Shown in pieces: positions 8,180 to 19,803 of a DNA stretch of 64,000 nt. A model generated the notes under the pieces. The model saw only the letters and a program-made list of their open reading frames with translations, was not told the DNA's origin and searched no databases. A program made the translations under genes and the position numbers. Source of the DNA: an uncultured Spartobacteria bacterium (lineage in GTDB: Bacteria; Verrucomicrobiota; Verrucomicrobiia; Chthoniobacterales; Chthoniobacteraceae). Position 1 is the stretch's first letter. Every line of letters begins with the position of its first letter. Where the stretch lies: the NCBI GenBank assembly GCA_903901425.1, contig CAIURC010000038.1:1-64000 (forward strand), given 5' to 3'.

Positions 8180-8880
8180 ACCGGGCCGGTGTTGTGTTGG
8201 GAGTGGCGGTGTGGAGCCTTGCGGTGGCCGGATGCGACAAGTTTCCGTCCTCCGACTCCAAGCCGGACCGCGCTGCGGCCGAGAAAAAGGCGGCGGCAGG
8301 CGAGTTTGAAGCGGCTGTGAACCTGTATGAGGCGCAACTGGACGGAAGCCCGAAGAGCGCGGAGATCCATTTTCGGTTGGCCGTTCTGTATGATGAAAAG
8401 CTGAAGAACCCGGTGGGCGCGATGCACCATTTTGGCCGTTACCTCGAGTTGCAGCCCAAGGGGCCGCATGCCAAGGCGGCGAAGGATTACAAGTCGGAGG
8501 GGCAACTCAAACTGGTGACCTCCCAGTCGAGCGGATCCTTCGTTTCGCAGGCTGAGGCTGTCCGGATCAAGAACGAGAACCTTGCGCTGCGGAAGTCGGT
8601 GAACGAGTTGCAGGCTCAGAAGGCGGCCCGCTTGGCGGCGACGCCGGTGCCGGGTGACAAGGCGGCTGCGGCTGCCGCAAAGAAGGGGGCCGAGCCTGCG
8701 CGGCGTCCGATCCCGCTTGGGGTGCGCACCCACGTGGTGGCTTCCGGTGAAACGCTCGCCTCCATTGCACAGAAGTACTACAAGAACAAGGCGCGCTGGA
8801 AAGAGATCCAGGACGCCAACTTTCTGCCCTCGGAGGGGACGGCCAAAATCAAGCCGGGAGACGAACTGGCGATTCCCTGA
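8176..8880 (+). CDS. Lipoprotein with TPR-like region and C-terminal LysM domain
   Basis: This 234-residue protein begins with a lipoprotein signal ending in the lipobox VAGC (Cys20), so it should be lipid-anchored in the envelope. Residues about 35-95 form helical repeats resembling a TPR unit (GEFEAAVNLYEAQL, then AEIHFRLAVLYDEKLKNP). A charged helical stretch and an Ala/Lys-rich linker follow. The last 55 residues are a LysM peptidoglycan-binding domain (HVVASGETLASIAQKYY to KPGDELAIP). The ATG overlaps the PPK2 stop. It probably binds cell wall; a link to polyphosphate metabolism is suggested only by coupling. Confidence 0.8.
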   Translation: MNRAGVVLGVAVWSLAVAGCDKFPSSDSKPDRAAAEKKAAAGEFEAAVNLYEAQLDGSPKSAEIHFRLAVLYDEKLKNPVGAMHHFGRYLELQPKGPHAKAAKDYKSEGQLKLVTSQSSGSFVSQAEAVRIKNENLALRKSVNELQAQKAARLAATPVPGDKAAAAAAKKGAEPARRPIPLGVRTHVVASGETLASIAQKYYKNKARWKEIQDANFLPSEGTAKIKPGDELAIP

Positions 8881-8934
8881 ATCTCAGAGTGCGCCAACCG
8901 GAGTGGAGATCCGGTGAGCCCGGGTTCTGCTGGC

Positions 8935-10063
8935 CTATTCGTCGTCTTGATCCTGCCCCTTCTTGATCTGGAGGCCGCGCAGTTTGCCTTCAATGAACTC
9001 GGAAATATCGCCGTCCATGACCGCCTGCACGTTGCTGGTCTGGACGCCGGTCCGTAGGTCCTTGACCATCTGGTAGGGTTGGAAGACGTAACTGCGGATT
9101 TGGGAGCCAAAAGCGACGTCACTTTTTTCTCCGTAGGCCTGGGCGACCTCGGCGCGCTTTTTGTCCTCCTCGATCTGCTGGAGTTTGGCCTGCAGCATGC
9201 GGAGGGCGAGGGCCCGGTTCAGGGATTGGCTGCGTTCGCTCTGGCAGGCGGCCACGATCCCGGTGGGGAGGTGGCGTACGCGTGCGGCCGTTTCAACCTT
9301 GTTGACGTTCTGTCCGCCCTTGCCGCCGCTTCGGTAGGTGTCGACCTCGATATCAGCGGGGTTGATCTCGATGGGGGTGCTTTCCGGCAGTTCAGGCACG
9401 ACATCCACACCGGCAAAGGAGGTGTGTCTACGTTTGTTGGCATCGAAGGGGGAGATCCGGACTAGGCGGTGGACGCCGCGTTCCGTGGAGAGGTAGCCGT
9501 AGGCGTAATCCCCGGAGATCCTGAGCGTGGCCGATTTGATGCCGGCTTCGTCACCGGTCTGGATGTCGACGATGGATGTGGTGAACCCGTTGCGTTCGGC
9601 CCAGCGCTGGTACATGCGCAGGAGCATGTCGGCCCAGTCGCAGGCTTCCGTGCCGCCGGCTCCCGACTGGATGCTGAGAAACGCGTTGGACCGATCCTGA
9701 GGGCCCGAGAGGAGCATCTTGAGTTCAAACCGTTCAAGGTCCTTCAGGAACCGGGCATGGTCACTGATCACCTCCTGGGCCGCCACAGGGTCAGACTCGG
9801 CGGCGGCCATTTCCACCAACAGTTCCAAGTCCTCGGACTGCCGCTCAAGGTCGAGCAGGGGATGGATTTTTCCTCGGAGAACCGAGACTTCGTCGACGCG
9901 CTGCTGGGCTTTTTCCTTGTTCGCCCAGAAGTCGGGCTCGGACATCAGGCCTTCAAGTTCAGCGAGGCGGGATTGAAGTTTCGGGAAGTCAAAGATACCT
10001 CCGCAACTCGGCCACGCGGGCCTTCAGTTCGGAGGTATGGATGGAGGTGAGATCGACGGACAT
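8935..10063 (-). CDS. prfB: Peptide chain release factor 2, with programmed +1 frameshift
   Basis: RF2 ends translation at UGA and UAA codons. Translation starts at the ATG at 10063 and reads 24 codons ending in RRYL, then meets an in-frame TGA (9991-9989). A +1 shift at CTT gives a second frame of 351 codons, for a total of about 375 residues, normal for RF2. The recognition tripeptide SPF is in [13 protein letters not shown] and the catalytic GGQ is in [12 protein letters not shown]. The gene's own stop is TAG. The shift lets RF2 regulate its own level, as in most bacteria, so this is not a broken gene. Confidence 0.95.
9988..10003 (-). promoter_or_regulatory. RF2 programmed +1 frameshift site
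   Basis: The minus strand reads CGGAGGTATCTTTGAC. It contains an internal Shine-Dalgarno-like GGAGG three bases before the slippery CTT, then the in-frame TGA and a following C. This matches the classical bacterial prfB recoding signal almost base for base. Low RF2 slows termination at this TGA and favours the shift into the long frame. Confidence 0.95.
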
Positions 10064-10122
10064 GATGGAGGAAGGCAGGGGACGGCCGCAGGAACCCGGC
10101 GGCAGGTGAGCAGGAATTGGGA

Positions 10123-10467
10123 TCAGCGGGGGTTGCCCAGTTGCGCTGTCGCTGCTGGGATCCGGTAGACCGTTTCGCCGTCCTTCATCAGGTCGAGGCG
10201 GTCGCGGGCAATGATACCAACGTACTCGGGATCGTGTTTGAGGAGGTTTTCCTCGTGCAGATGCCGCTGCAGGACCAAGCGCTGGTGTTCGATGGAGGAC
10301 TTGAGGTCCTCAATCCGGAGCTCCAGTTCGTGGCTTTTATCGTATTCGGGCAGGAAAGACACACCCAAGGGGAGCGCGCCTGCGAAGACAATGAGCACCG
10401 CAAGGAACCGGTTCAGCGAGGACCAGATCCCGGAGTGGGTCTTAGGTTTTGCAGCGGAACTGTTCAC
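10123..10467 (-). CDS. FtsB/DivIC-like septum formation initiator protein
   Basis: This 114-residue bitopic protein has a short cytoplasmic N-terminus, one membrane span (about 20-39) and a coiled coil (about 43-80, with KSHELELRIEDLKSSIEHQR). It ends in a short conserved region (EYVGIIARDRLDLMKDGETVYRI) that matches the FtsB/DivIC family. These proteins link early and late cell-division proteins at the septum. The start is a GTG at 10467 directly after the enolase stop (TAA then GTG), so it is probably co-transcribed with enolase. The pairing of enolase with ftsB is common in bacteria and supports the call. Confidence 0.88.
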   Translation of the reverse strand: MNSSAAKPKTHSGIWSSLNRFLAVLIVFAGALPLGVSFLPEYDKSHELELRIEDLKSSIEHQRLVLQRHLHEENLLKHDPEYVGIIARDRLDLMKDGETVYRIPAATAQLGNPR

Positions 10468-13783
<3,316 letters not shown>

Positions 13784-13900
13784 GAAGGGTTCACAATAGG
13801 AAGGGGGCGGGGGCGCGTCCAAGGGAAAAGCGGGAGAGTTGCAAGGGGTTGAAAAATTCCTTCCTGCAAATGGCGTTTTATGGGTTAGCGTTGCGGGCGC

Positions 13901-14707
13901 ATGTCCTGGTTGAACCAATTCTTCACATTTCGCGAGCGAACGGATTCCGAGTCGGTGAAACCGTTTTTGGATCACATGGAGGATTTGAGATGGATGCTCA
14001 TCAAGATGATCCTGTGGCTGGTGGCCTCCATGACCGTCGCGTTTTTCTTCCGGGAAGATCTGATGCGGGTCTTGCAGGCGCCGTTGGCCAAGGTGGATCC
14101 GGAGCTTCCGGGGCAGTTGGTGACGCACAAGATTGCGGGCTCGTTCACGCTGTCGCTGACGATGGCGTTTTACGCTGGGATTGTGGTTTCCCTACCGTTC
14201 CTGCTCTACCATCTGGCCGAGTTTGTCCTGCCCGCGTTGACGCGCCGGGAGAAGAAGTTTTTGCTGCCCGGAATTGTTTTGGGGACTGGACTGTTCGTCT
14301 GCGGGGTGCTGGCGTCCTACCACTGGATTTTGCCGGAGACACTCGCGTTTTTCTTTGAGGACGCGAAGAAGATGCAGATGAAGTCGCTCTGGACATGGAG
14401 CGAGTATGCCTCCTTCTGTTCCTGGATGACGATTGGGTTCGGGCTGCTTTCGGAACTGCCGGTGGCAGTTCTGGCCCTCGCGTTGTTGGGGATTGTTTCG
14501 TTTGAACTGCTGTCCAAGACCCGGCCCTATGGGTACACCCTCATCATGGTGCTCACCGCCGTGGTCGCGCCGACGCCCGATCCGGTCACATTCCTGTTTC
14601 TGTGTCTCCCGGTGATTGTGCTTTTTGAGATTTGTATCTGGCTGGTCTGGCTGATTGGCCGGCGGCGTGCCAAGTCCGGGCCGAGTTTGGAGGAGTTCCC
14701 GGAATAG
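13901..14707 (+). CDS. tatC: Sec-independent protein translocase TatC
   Basis: This 268-residue inner-membrane protein has about six hydrophobic segments and is the receptor for twin-arginine signal peptides. The N-terminal HMEDLRWMLIK matches the TatC family HL.ELR motif in slightly altered form, and the region around PFLLYHLAEFVLPALTRREKK is characteristic. It starts 117 bp from the divergent GreA-like gene. No tatA or tatB is in the window. Its substrates would include the Tat-signal oxidoreductase at 2.1-3.4 kb. Confidence 0.92.
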   Translation: MSWLNQFFTFRERTDSESVKPFLDHMEDLRWMLIKMILWLVASMTVAFFFREDLMRVLQAPLAKVDPELPGQLVTHKIAGSFTLSLTMAFYAGIVVSLPFLLYHLAEFVLPALTRREKKFLLPGIVLGTGLFVCGVLASYHWILPETLAFFFEDAKKMQMKSLWTWSEYASFCSWMTIGFGLLSELPVAVLALALLGIVSFELLSKTRPYGYTLIMVLTAVVAPTPDPVTFLFLCLPVIVLFEICIWLVWLIGRRRAKSGPSLEEFPE

Positions 14708-14730
14708 GGGCTGGATGGTGGGGGCCGAAG

Positions 14731-14774
14731 TGAGCCCAACTATTTTGGGGGCGCGTCTAAGGAACCGGGTTCCT
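14731..14774 (+). promoter_or_regulatory. Candidate ECF-type promoter and 15-bp palindrome before the second sigma gene
   Basis: A CGTCTAA element at 14754-14760 resembles an ECF -10, with TGAGCC 17 bp upstream (14731-14736) as a weak -35. It runs into a perfect palindrome AGGAACCGGGTTCCT (14760-14774), whose GGAACC half also resembles an ECF -35. The ATG of the sigma gene is at 14801. Autoregulation is plausible but inferred from sequence similarity only. Confidence 0.35.
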
Positions 14775-14800
14775 GTTTCGTATGCCTCTGAAGAGGACCC

Positions 14801-15385
14801 ATGAGGCAGCCTAGGGAAGAGAAGCAGTTGGAGGCGTTGCTGGAGCGCTACGAGCGGCCTTTGGTGAGCTATGCACACCGGATTCTGGGAGATCTGGAGT
14901 CCGCCCGGGATGTGGTCCAGGAGACATTCCTGAAGTGGATTGAGGCGCGGCCGCCGTATCCGATGGGGGATCAGTGCGGTTCGGAGCGGGGCAACCGGTT
15001 GGAAGCCTGGTTGTTCACGGTGTGCCGGAACCGGGCGATCGATCTCCAAAGGCGTCAGAGCCGGATTGTGCCTTTGAAATTCGGGGACGAAGAGGCTGGA
15101 TGGGACGTGGAGACTCAGGAGAGTGGTCCTGATGCGGAGGCAGAGCGGCGGGAACTTGAGGAGGAACTTTCCCATTTTGTGGACCAGTTGCCTGCCAACC
15201 AGCGGGAGGTGGTGCACTTGAAGTTTCAAATGGACCGTTCGTACAAGGAAATATCCGAGTTGACGGGTCTGAGTGTTGGGAATGTGGGGTTTCTGCTGCA
15301 CCGCGCTTTGAGGAAGTTGCGCGAAACAGTGGGAAGCCAGTGGGTTGTTGGAGACCGGCGGCGGATGGGAGGCCGGTCGGCATGA
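14801..15385 (+). CDS. ECF-type RNA polymerase sigma factor
   Basis: This 194-residue sigma factor has region 2 at about 15-85 (LLERYERPLVSYAHRILGD, then ESARDVVQETFLKWIE) and region 4 at about 125-185, with the helix-turn-helix YKEISELTGLSVGNVGFLLHRALRKLR. No other domain is attached. The stop overlaps the next gene's start (ATGA), pairing it with a membrane protein of the anti-sigma type. A possible self-recognised promoter lies just upstream. Confidence 0.9.
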   Translation: MRQPREEKQLEALLERYERPLVSYAHRILGDLESARDVVQETFLKWIEARPPYPMGDQCGSERGNRLEAWLFTVCRNRAIDLQRRQSRIVPLKFGDEEAGWDVETQESGPDAEAERRELEEELSHFVDQLPANQREVVHLKFQMDRSYKEISELTGLSVGNVGFLLHRALRKLRETVGSQWVVGDRRRMGGRSA

Positions 15386-16536
15386 GAAGGGAGCATCACA
15401 TGATGAACGAAGAAGATCCGAGGCTGACGGCGTATGTGCTGGGGGAAACCGATGGAGAAGATTCGGCGCAGGTTGAGCAGTGTCTTTCCGAGGACGCCGG
15501 GTTCCGGGATGCCGAGCAGGAATTGCGTGAGCTGGCGGAGGGTTTGCGGGCAGAATTGGCGGAGCCGAGTCTGATGCTTGACCCGGTGCGGCGTGCGGAA
15601 CTTTACTCCCGTCTGGGGAGTGGGAGCGGGGAGGCTGTTTGGTGGAAACGGGCTGCGGTGGTGAGTGGAATGGCGGCCTGCATCTGTGTAGGCATTTCAG
15701 TGGGGCTGCTGCTGCCCTCCCTTGGCAGGTGGAGCGGCGTGCCGGCCGGCGTGAAAATTGCCAAGTCCGGTGCCAAGGACGGAGGCGGCCTGCTGTCCTT
15801 CGGTTTTCACTTGGAATCGGAGAAGGGAGGCACCGGGGAGTGGGCAGAGGCGTTTGGATCGGACATGACGCGGGGAATCGTACAGGAGCCGGAATTCAAG
15901 CGGGAAAGCGGGACCACCTATCTTGCTGGGGGCGCACCCAGGAAGGTTGCGAGCCTGCCGGAATCTTCAAATCACTTGGGGCGGGTTCCGGAGAACATCT
16001 TGAGCGAAAAACCGTTGGCCTCCTCCGGGAAACTTGGGTTGGAAAAAGGGGGCGGCGCTGGTTCAGACAGCGCCCGGAGACCAGTGGCTGCTGCCAAAAA
16101 GCCGGTGGCCGTTCCGGAAACGGGTTCCGGTGTGTCGCGAGTGGTGGCGGTGCAGGGTGGAAAGGGGCACTCTCCGGTGTGGGGTGGGCAGGATCCCGCG
16201 AGCCGGCAGAGGGCAGCGCAATCGCTGGAGTCGGTTTCTGGGGCCTTGAATCAGGGGCGTTGGCCGGAGCCGGGGAGTTTCACGACGGCTGGCTTGGTGA
16301 GCGCTTATGCGGATTTGACGGGTTCGGCAGGAGGCAGGATGGATTTCCGGTTCGCTGCCGCAGTGGCTTCGTTTGGAACGCTCCTTGAGAAGCCGGAGGG
16401 CGCTGATTCGCGGCGCTGGGAGGAGGTGTTGGAGATGGCGGGCGGAACTGGATCCGCGGGCGGGGTGCGTCAGGGGTTCCTTGGGTTGGTGGAGAGCGCG
16501 CGGAGGCTGGCGAGGCAGGGTGTGGAAAAGCGTTGA
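15382..16536 (+). CDS. Membrane protein, putative anti-sigma factor
   Basis: This 384-residue protein starts with a short acidic region (DPRLTAYVLGETDGEDSAQVE) like the N-terminus of PVC anti-sigma proteins that bind ECF factors. One membrane span follows at about 93-113 (AAVVSGMAACICVGISVGLLL). The remaining 270 residues are extracytoplasmic, low in recognisable motifs and rich in Gly, Ser, Pro and Lys; no FecR or von Willebrand domain is visible. The role is inferred from the 4-bp overlap with the sigma gene and the topology. The ATG at 15382 is chosen for that overlap; 15400 and 15403 are alternatives. Confidence 0.6.
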   Translation: MRREHHMMNEEDPRLTAYVLGETDGEDSAQVEQCLSEDAGFRDAEQELRELAEGLRAELAEPSLMLDPVRRAELYSRLGSGSGEAVWWKRAAVVSGMAACICVGISVGLLLPSLGRWSGVPAGVKIAKSGAKDGGGLLSFGFHLESEKGGTGEWAEAFGSDMTRGIVQEPEFKRESGTTYLAGGAPRKVASLPESSNHLGRVPENILSEKPLASSGKLGLEKGGGAGSDSARRPVAAAKKPVAVPETGSGVSRVVAVQGGKGHSPVWGGQDPASRQRAAQSLESVSGALNQGRWPEPGSFTTAGLVSAYADLTGSAGGRMDFRFAAAVASFGTLLEKPEGADSRRWEEVLEMAGGTGSAGGVRQGFLGLVESARRLARQGVEKR

Positions 16537-16599
16537 CCGTGGTGCCAGGCGGTAGCCGGGAGGTTTGAAGCGGGGCAGCCGTTCGGGCATGCGCCCGGA

Positions 16600-18120
16600 T
16601 TACTGCTGCTGGAGCGTTTGGGTTTGGAAAGGCGAAGCAGGCAAACCGATGCGGTTGCAGAGGTTTGCCTCGGGCCAACTCGCCCATGCGTAGCGGATTC
16701 CAGCAGGCGGGTTGCCCGGCGGATGGGAAACCACGACCGTGTCTCCCTGAATTTCAGCCTGTGCCGGGATCCATGAACCGTCGGGAGTGAGGATTTCAAA
16801 TCCCTTGAGGGGGGCAGAGTCGCTAGTTTTGAGCTGTCCACCGGACTGCTTGAAGCGGAGTTGCAGTGAGTTTTCTGCCCGGCGGGCGGATTCAAAGAGT
16901 GGCCCGGAATAAGGATCGATGGGCTTTTGATAGACTTGGCTCAGAGCCCAGAGCGCGAGCCGCAAGCCCACATACTTTTTGTTCCGGGGATGAATTTCGT
17001 GTTTCTCGCCAAGATCGATGGTGATGGCCATTCCGGTTTTCGGCAGGGCGAGGCACTCCAGCATGGACTGCCGGGTGAGAGGCCATCCATCGCCCTTGGA
17101 GAAATAATTGGGGAGTTGCACCCATGCGAAGGGGAGTTCTTCCTGCCAGAGGGAGCGCCAGCTGGAGACAAGGGCGGTGAGTTGTTTTCGGTACAAAGGC
17201 CCATTGGGGGTGTTGCCTTCGCCCTGGTACCAGAGAATTCCCCGGAGCGTGTAGGGAGCAAGGTTGGCGATTTTTCCGTTGAACAGTCCAGAGGGCCCGC
17301 CTTTGAGCTTGTACATGGCCAGAGGATCCTTGGGCGGATACGGCGGGAACTCGTTGTTGGCCTTGGCCTTTTCCACTGCTGCCCTCCAGACCGCCTTCTG
17401 TTTTTCAAACAACTCGGGGGCTTTTGCCGGATCAAACTCGAGAAAGGTTTTCAGCGACTGATCGTAGGATTCCTTGGTGTCCGGGTCCGACATTTGGGCC
17501 TCGGCGGGAATCCACGATTCAATTCGGGTGCCGCCCACCGAACTGTTGATGAGTCCGACCGGGATTCCGGCGAGTTGCGTGTGGATCTCGCGTCCGAAAA
17601 AGTACTGGACGCCAGAGAACAGTCCGACGGTTTCGGGGGAACAAACGCTCCACTGGCCCTGGCCCGTCGCCTGAGGCGTTGTGGCCGGCCCGGAAGATTC
17701 CTTGTAGGAGCGGATCAGGGGAAACTGCGCCTGAGACTTTTCAGCTTCGTACCCTGTGGTCTCCCGCACGGAAAAAGCCATGTTGGACTGGCCCGATCCC
17801 AGCCAGACTTCCCCGACCAGAACGTCTGAAACAACGGCCTTGCGGCTGCCGGAACCGGCGGCGGTGAGGACCAGCGGTGTGGTCCGGGCCGGAAGCGGAT
17901 CCAAGTGCAGGCTCCACTTTCCAGAGGGATCTGCGGTGACGGTTTTGTTCTGCGAGTCGAACGAGACGGAGACAGATTCGCCCGGATCAGCCCAGCCCCA
18001 GATGGCTACGGGTTTTTCACGTTGAAGCACCATGTGGTTGCTGAACACCGGGGCGAGTCGGAGTTCGGCGGCCGTCAGAATCAGGGGTTGGGTGAGCAGC
18101 AAACAGAGGAGGGATTTCAT
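16600..18120 (-). CDS. Sialate O-acetylesterase-type exported SGNH esterase
   Basis: This 506-residue protein begins with a Sec signal peptide (MKSLLCLLLTQPLILTAAE). It carries the SGNH/SASA family motif GSGQSNMAF with the catalytic serine, and the late DLGEKHEIHP block that supplies the Asp/His pair. An N-terminal beta domain precedes the catalytic one, as usual in the family. Such enzymes remove O-acetyl groups from sialic acids or other sugars and plant glycans and are frequent in Verrucomicrobiota. The substrate is not clear here. The ATG at 18120 gives the signal peptide; the frame is open upstream without a signal. Confidence 0.88.
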   Translation of the reverse strand: MKSLLCLLLTQPLILTAAELRLAPVFSNHMVLQREKPVAIWGWADPGESVSVSFDSQNKTVTADPSGKWSLHLDPLPARTTPLVLTAAGSGSRKAVVSDVLVGEVWLGSGQSNMAFSVRETTGYEAEKSQAQFPLIRSYKESSGPATTPQATGQGQWSVCSPETVGLFSGVQYFFGREIHTQLAGIPVGLINSSVGGTRIESWIPAEAQMSDPDTKESYDQSLKTFLEFDPAKAPELFEKQKAVWRAAVEKAKANNEFPPYPPKDPLAMYKLKGGPSGLFNGKIANLAPYTLRGILWYQGEGNTPNGPLYRKQLTALVSSWRSLWQEELPFAWVQLPNYFSKGDGWPLTRQSMLECLALPKTGMAITIDLGEKHEIHPRNKKYVGLRLALWALSQVYQKPIDPYSGPLFESARRAENSLQLRFKQSGGQLKTSDSAPLKGFEILTPDGSWIPAQAEIQGDTVVVSHPPGNPPAGIRYAWASWPEANLCNRIGLPASPFQTQTLQQQ

Positions 18121-18314
18121 GGGGAATTCGGAGGGAGTCCGTCGGGCCACAAGGGAGGTACAAACTGAACCCGGGTCGAGGCCAACGTTTTTTATTCCTA
18201 CCCGGTGGATTCGAGGTTCGGAGGTGGGCTTTGGCTCAGAACAAGGTCGGGACTGATCGGAAAAACGTGCGGAGAGTGTTCCCCTGTTCCATGAGAGGGC
18301 GCTAGATTGCGGGA

Positions 18315-19073
18315 ATGACAATCCTTGATCATGAGACTCTGGACGTCGGCACGCCGACTGGCCCCATGCGCATGCATCTTTTCCGGCCCGCTGCCCCGGG
18401 TCGGTATCCGGCGGTTTTGTTCTTCTCCGAGATTTTTCAGGTTACCGGTCCGATCCGCAGGACTGCGGCGATGCTGGCCGGGCATGGGTATCTGGTGGGG
18501 GTGCCCGAGATTTATCATGAATACGAGCCAGCAGGGTCGGTGCTTGCGTATGACGCGGCGGGAGCCGAGCGCGGGAACCTGCTCAAGATCACCAAGCCTG
18601 TGGCGGCATACGATGCGGATGCGCGGGCGGCACTGGAAAGCCTCCGGGTTCATGAAGCTTCCACGGGTGCATTGGGAGTGATGGGCATTTGTATCGGCGG
18701 GCATCTGGCGTTCCGTGCTGCAATGAACCCGGGGGTGCGGGCTGCTGCGTGTTTTTACCCAACGGACATCCATCAGGGGAGTTTGGGGGAGGGAAAGAAC
18801 GACAATTCACTCGCCCGGGTTGCCTCGGGAGAGCTGGGGGCGGAGCTCCTGATGGTTTTTGGGCGGCAGGATCCGCACATTCCATTGGAAGGAAGGCGTA
18901 GGATTCAGAAAGTGCTCGAGGAGGCCGGAACGCGTTTTCAATGGGTGGAGTTCAACGCGGCGCACGCATTTTTGAGGGACGAGGGTCCACGGTACGATCC
19001 GGCCCTGGCGCGGACTAGTTACGGTCTGGTTTTGGAGTTGTTTGGCCGGCGGTTGGGGGCCGGGGACCTGTAA
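18315..19073 (+). CDS. Dienelactone hydrolase family protein
   Basis: This 252-residue cytoplasmic alpha/beta hydrolase keeps the cysteine nucleophile elbow GICIGGH (about residue 125), an aspartate in FGRQDPHIP and a histidine in NAAHAFLRDEG, the Cys-Asp-His triad of dienelactone hydrolases. The family splits lactones in aromatic catabolism, but many members act on unknown esters. No aromatic-degradation genes are nearby. It is divergent from the sialate esterase gene, with 194 bp between the starts. Confidence 0.85.
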   Translation: MTILDHETLDVGTPTGPMRMHLFRPAAPGRYPAVLFFSEIFQVTGPIRRTAAMLAGHGYLVGVPEIYHEYEPAGSVLAYDAAGAERGNLLKITKPVAAYDADARAALESLRVHEASTGALGVMGICIGGHLAFRAAMNPGVRAAACFYPTDIHQGSLGEGKNDNSLARVASGELGAELLMVFGRQDPHIPLEGRRRIQKVLEEAGTRFQWVEFNAAHAFLRDEGPRYDPALARTSYGLVLELFGRRLGAGDL

Positions 19074-19086
19074 GCCGGGAACCGTT

Positions 19087-19803
19087 TCAGACCAGGTCAA
19101 ACAGCAGAAGTTGGGCGGCCGTTTCCGCCTCGCAGCGCAGGAGGCCGGCTCCGGTGAACGCGATGGCATCCCCGGCTCCGAGCAGGTTTCCGGCGATTGA
19201 GACATTGCCGGTTGCCACATGGATCCATGCGCGGCGGTTGGCTGGGAGGGGGTGTTCGGCGGACTGGCCTTGGGTGAGATTGGCCCACCAGATGTCGGCA
19301 TCCTGATGGATGGCAAAGGATCCGTTCCGCCCGGTTTGGCTGGCTACCAGATGCCATGTGGGTCCGGAGGCCTCCGAGAAAGAGGCGTCTGCATAGCGGG
19401 GCGGGAGTCCGATCTCGTTGGGTTCGATCCAGATCTGGAGGAGATGGCACGGCTCGGAACGCGAGTCGTTGAATTCGCTGTGCCGGATACCTGAACCGGC
19501 GGCCATGTACTGGAATTGACCGGCACGGATCACATGGCTGTTGCCCATGGAATCCTGATGCCTGAGGGATCCTGCGAGCATGCAGGTGAGGATTTCCATG
19601 TCCCTGTGGGGGTGTGTGGGAAAGCCGCCCCCTGGTGCGATCCAGTCGTCATTGATGACTCGGAGCGGGCCGAATCGCATCCATTCCGCCGATGAATAAT
19701 CGCCGAAACTGAAGGAATGAAAGGACTTGAGCCAGCCGAGGTCTGTGAAGCCGCGATGCTCGGAGCGCCGAAGGAAGAGCGGGGTCATCCTCGGGAACGG
19801 CAT
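19087..19803 (-). CDS. Pirin family protein
   Basis: This 238-residue bicupin protein has the metal-binding pattern of pirins and YhhW-type quercetinases: HPHRDMEILTCMLAG and a later GSGIRHSEFN. Its ATG shares one base with the E2 stop codon (TGATG), so it is translated right behind the dehydrogenase genes. In Serratia marcescens a pirin is reported to bind the pyruvate dehydrogenase E1 subunit and reduce its activity, so a control role here is plausible but inferred. An alternative is a quercetin-type dioxygenase. Confidence 0.9.
   Translation of the reverse strand: MPFPRMTPLFLRRSEHRGFTDLGWLKSFHSFSFGDYSSAEWMRFGPLRVINDDWIAPGGGFPTHPHRDMEILTCMLAGSLRHQDSMGNSHVIRAGQFQYMAAGSGIRHSEFNDSRSEPCHLLQIWIEPNEIGLPPRYADASFSEASGPTWHLVASQTGRNGSFAIHQDADIWWANLTQGQSAEHPLPANRRAWIHVATGNVSIAGNLLGAGDAIAFTGAGLLRCEAETAAQLLLFDLV

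Noticed and set aside
8935-9945. prfB as a truncated gene starting at 9945
   Set aside because: The missing N-terminus is found upstream in another frame, joined by a textbook frameshift signal.
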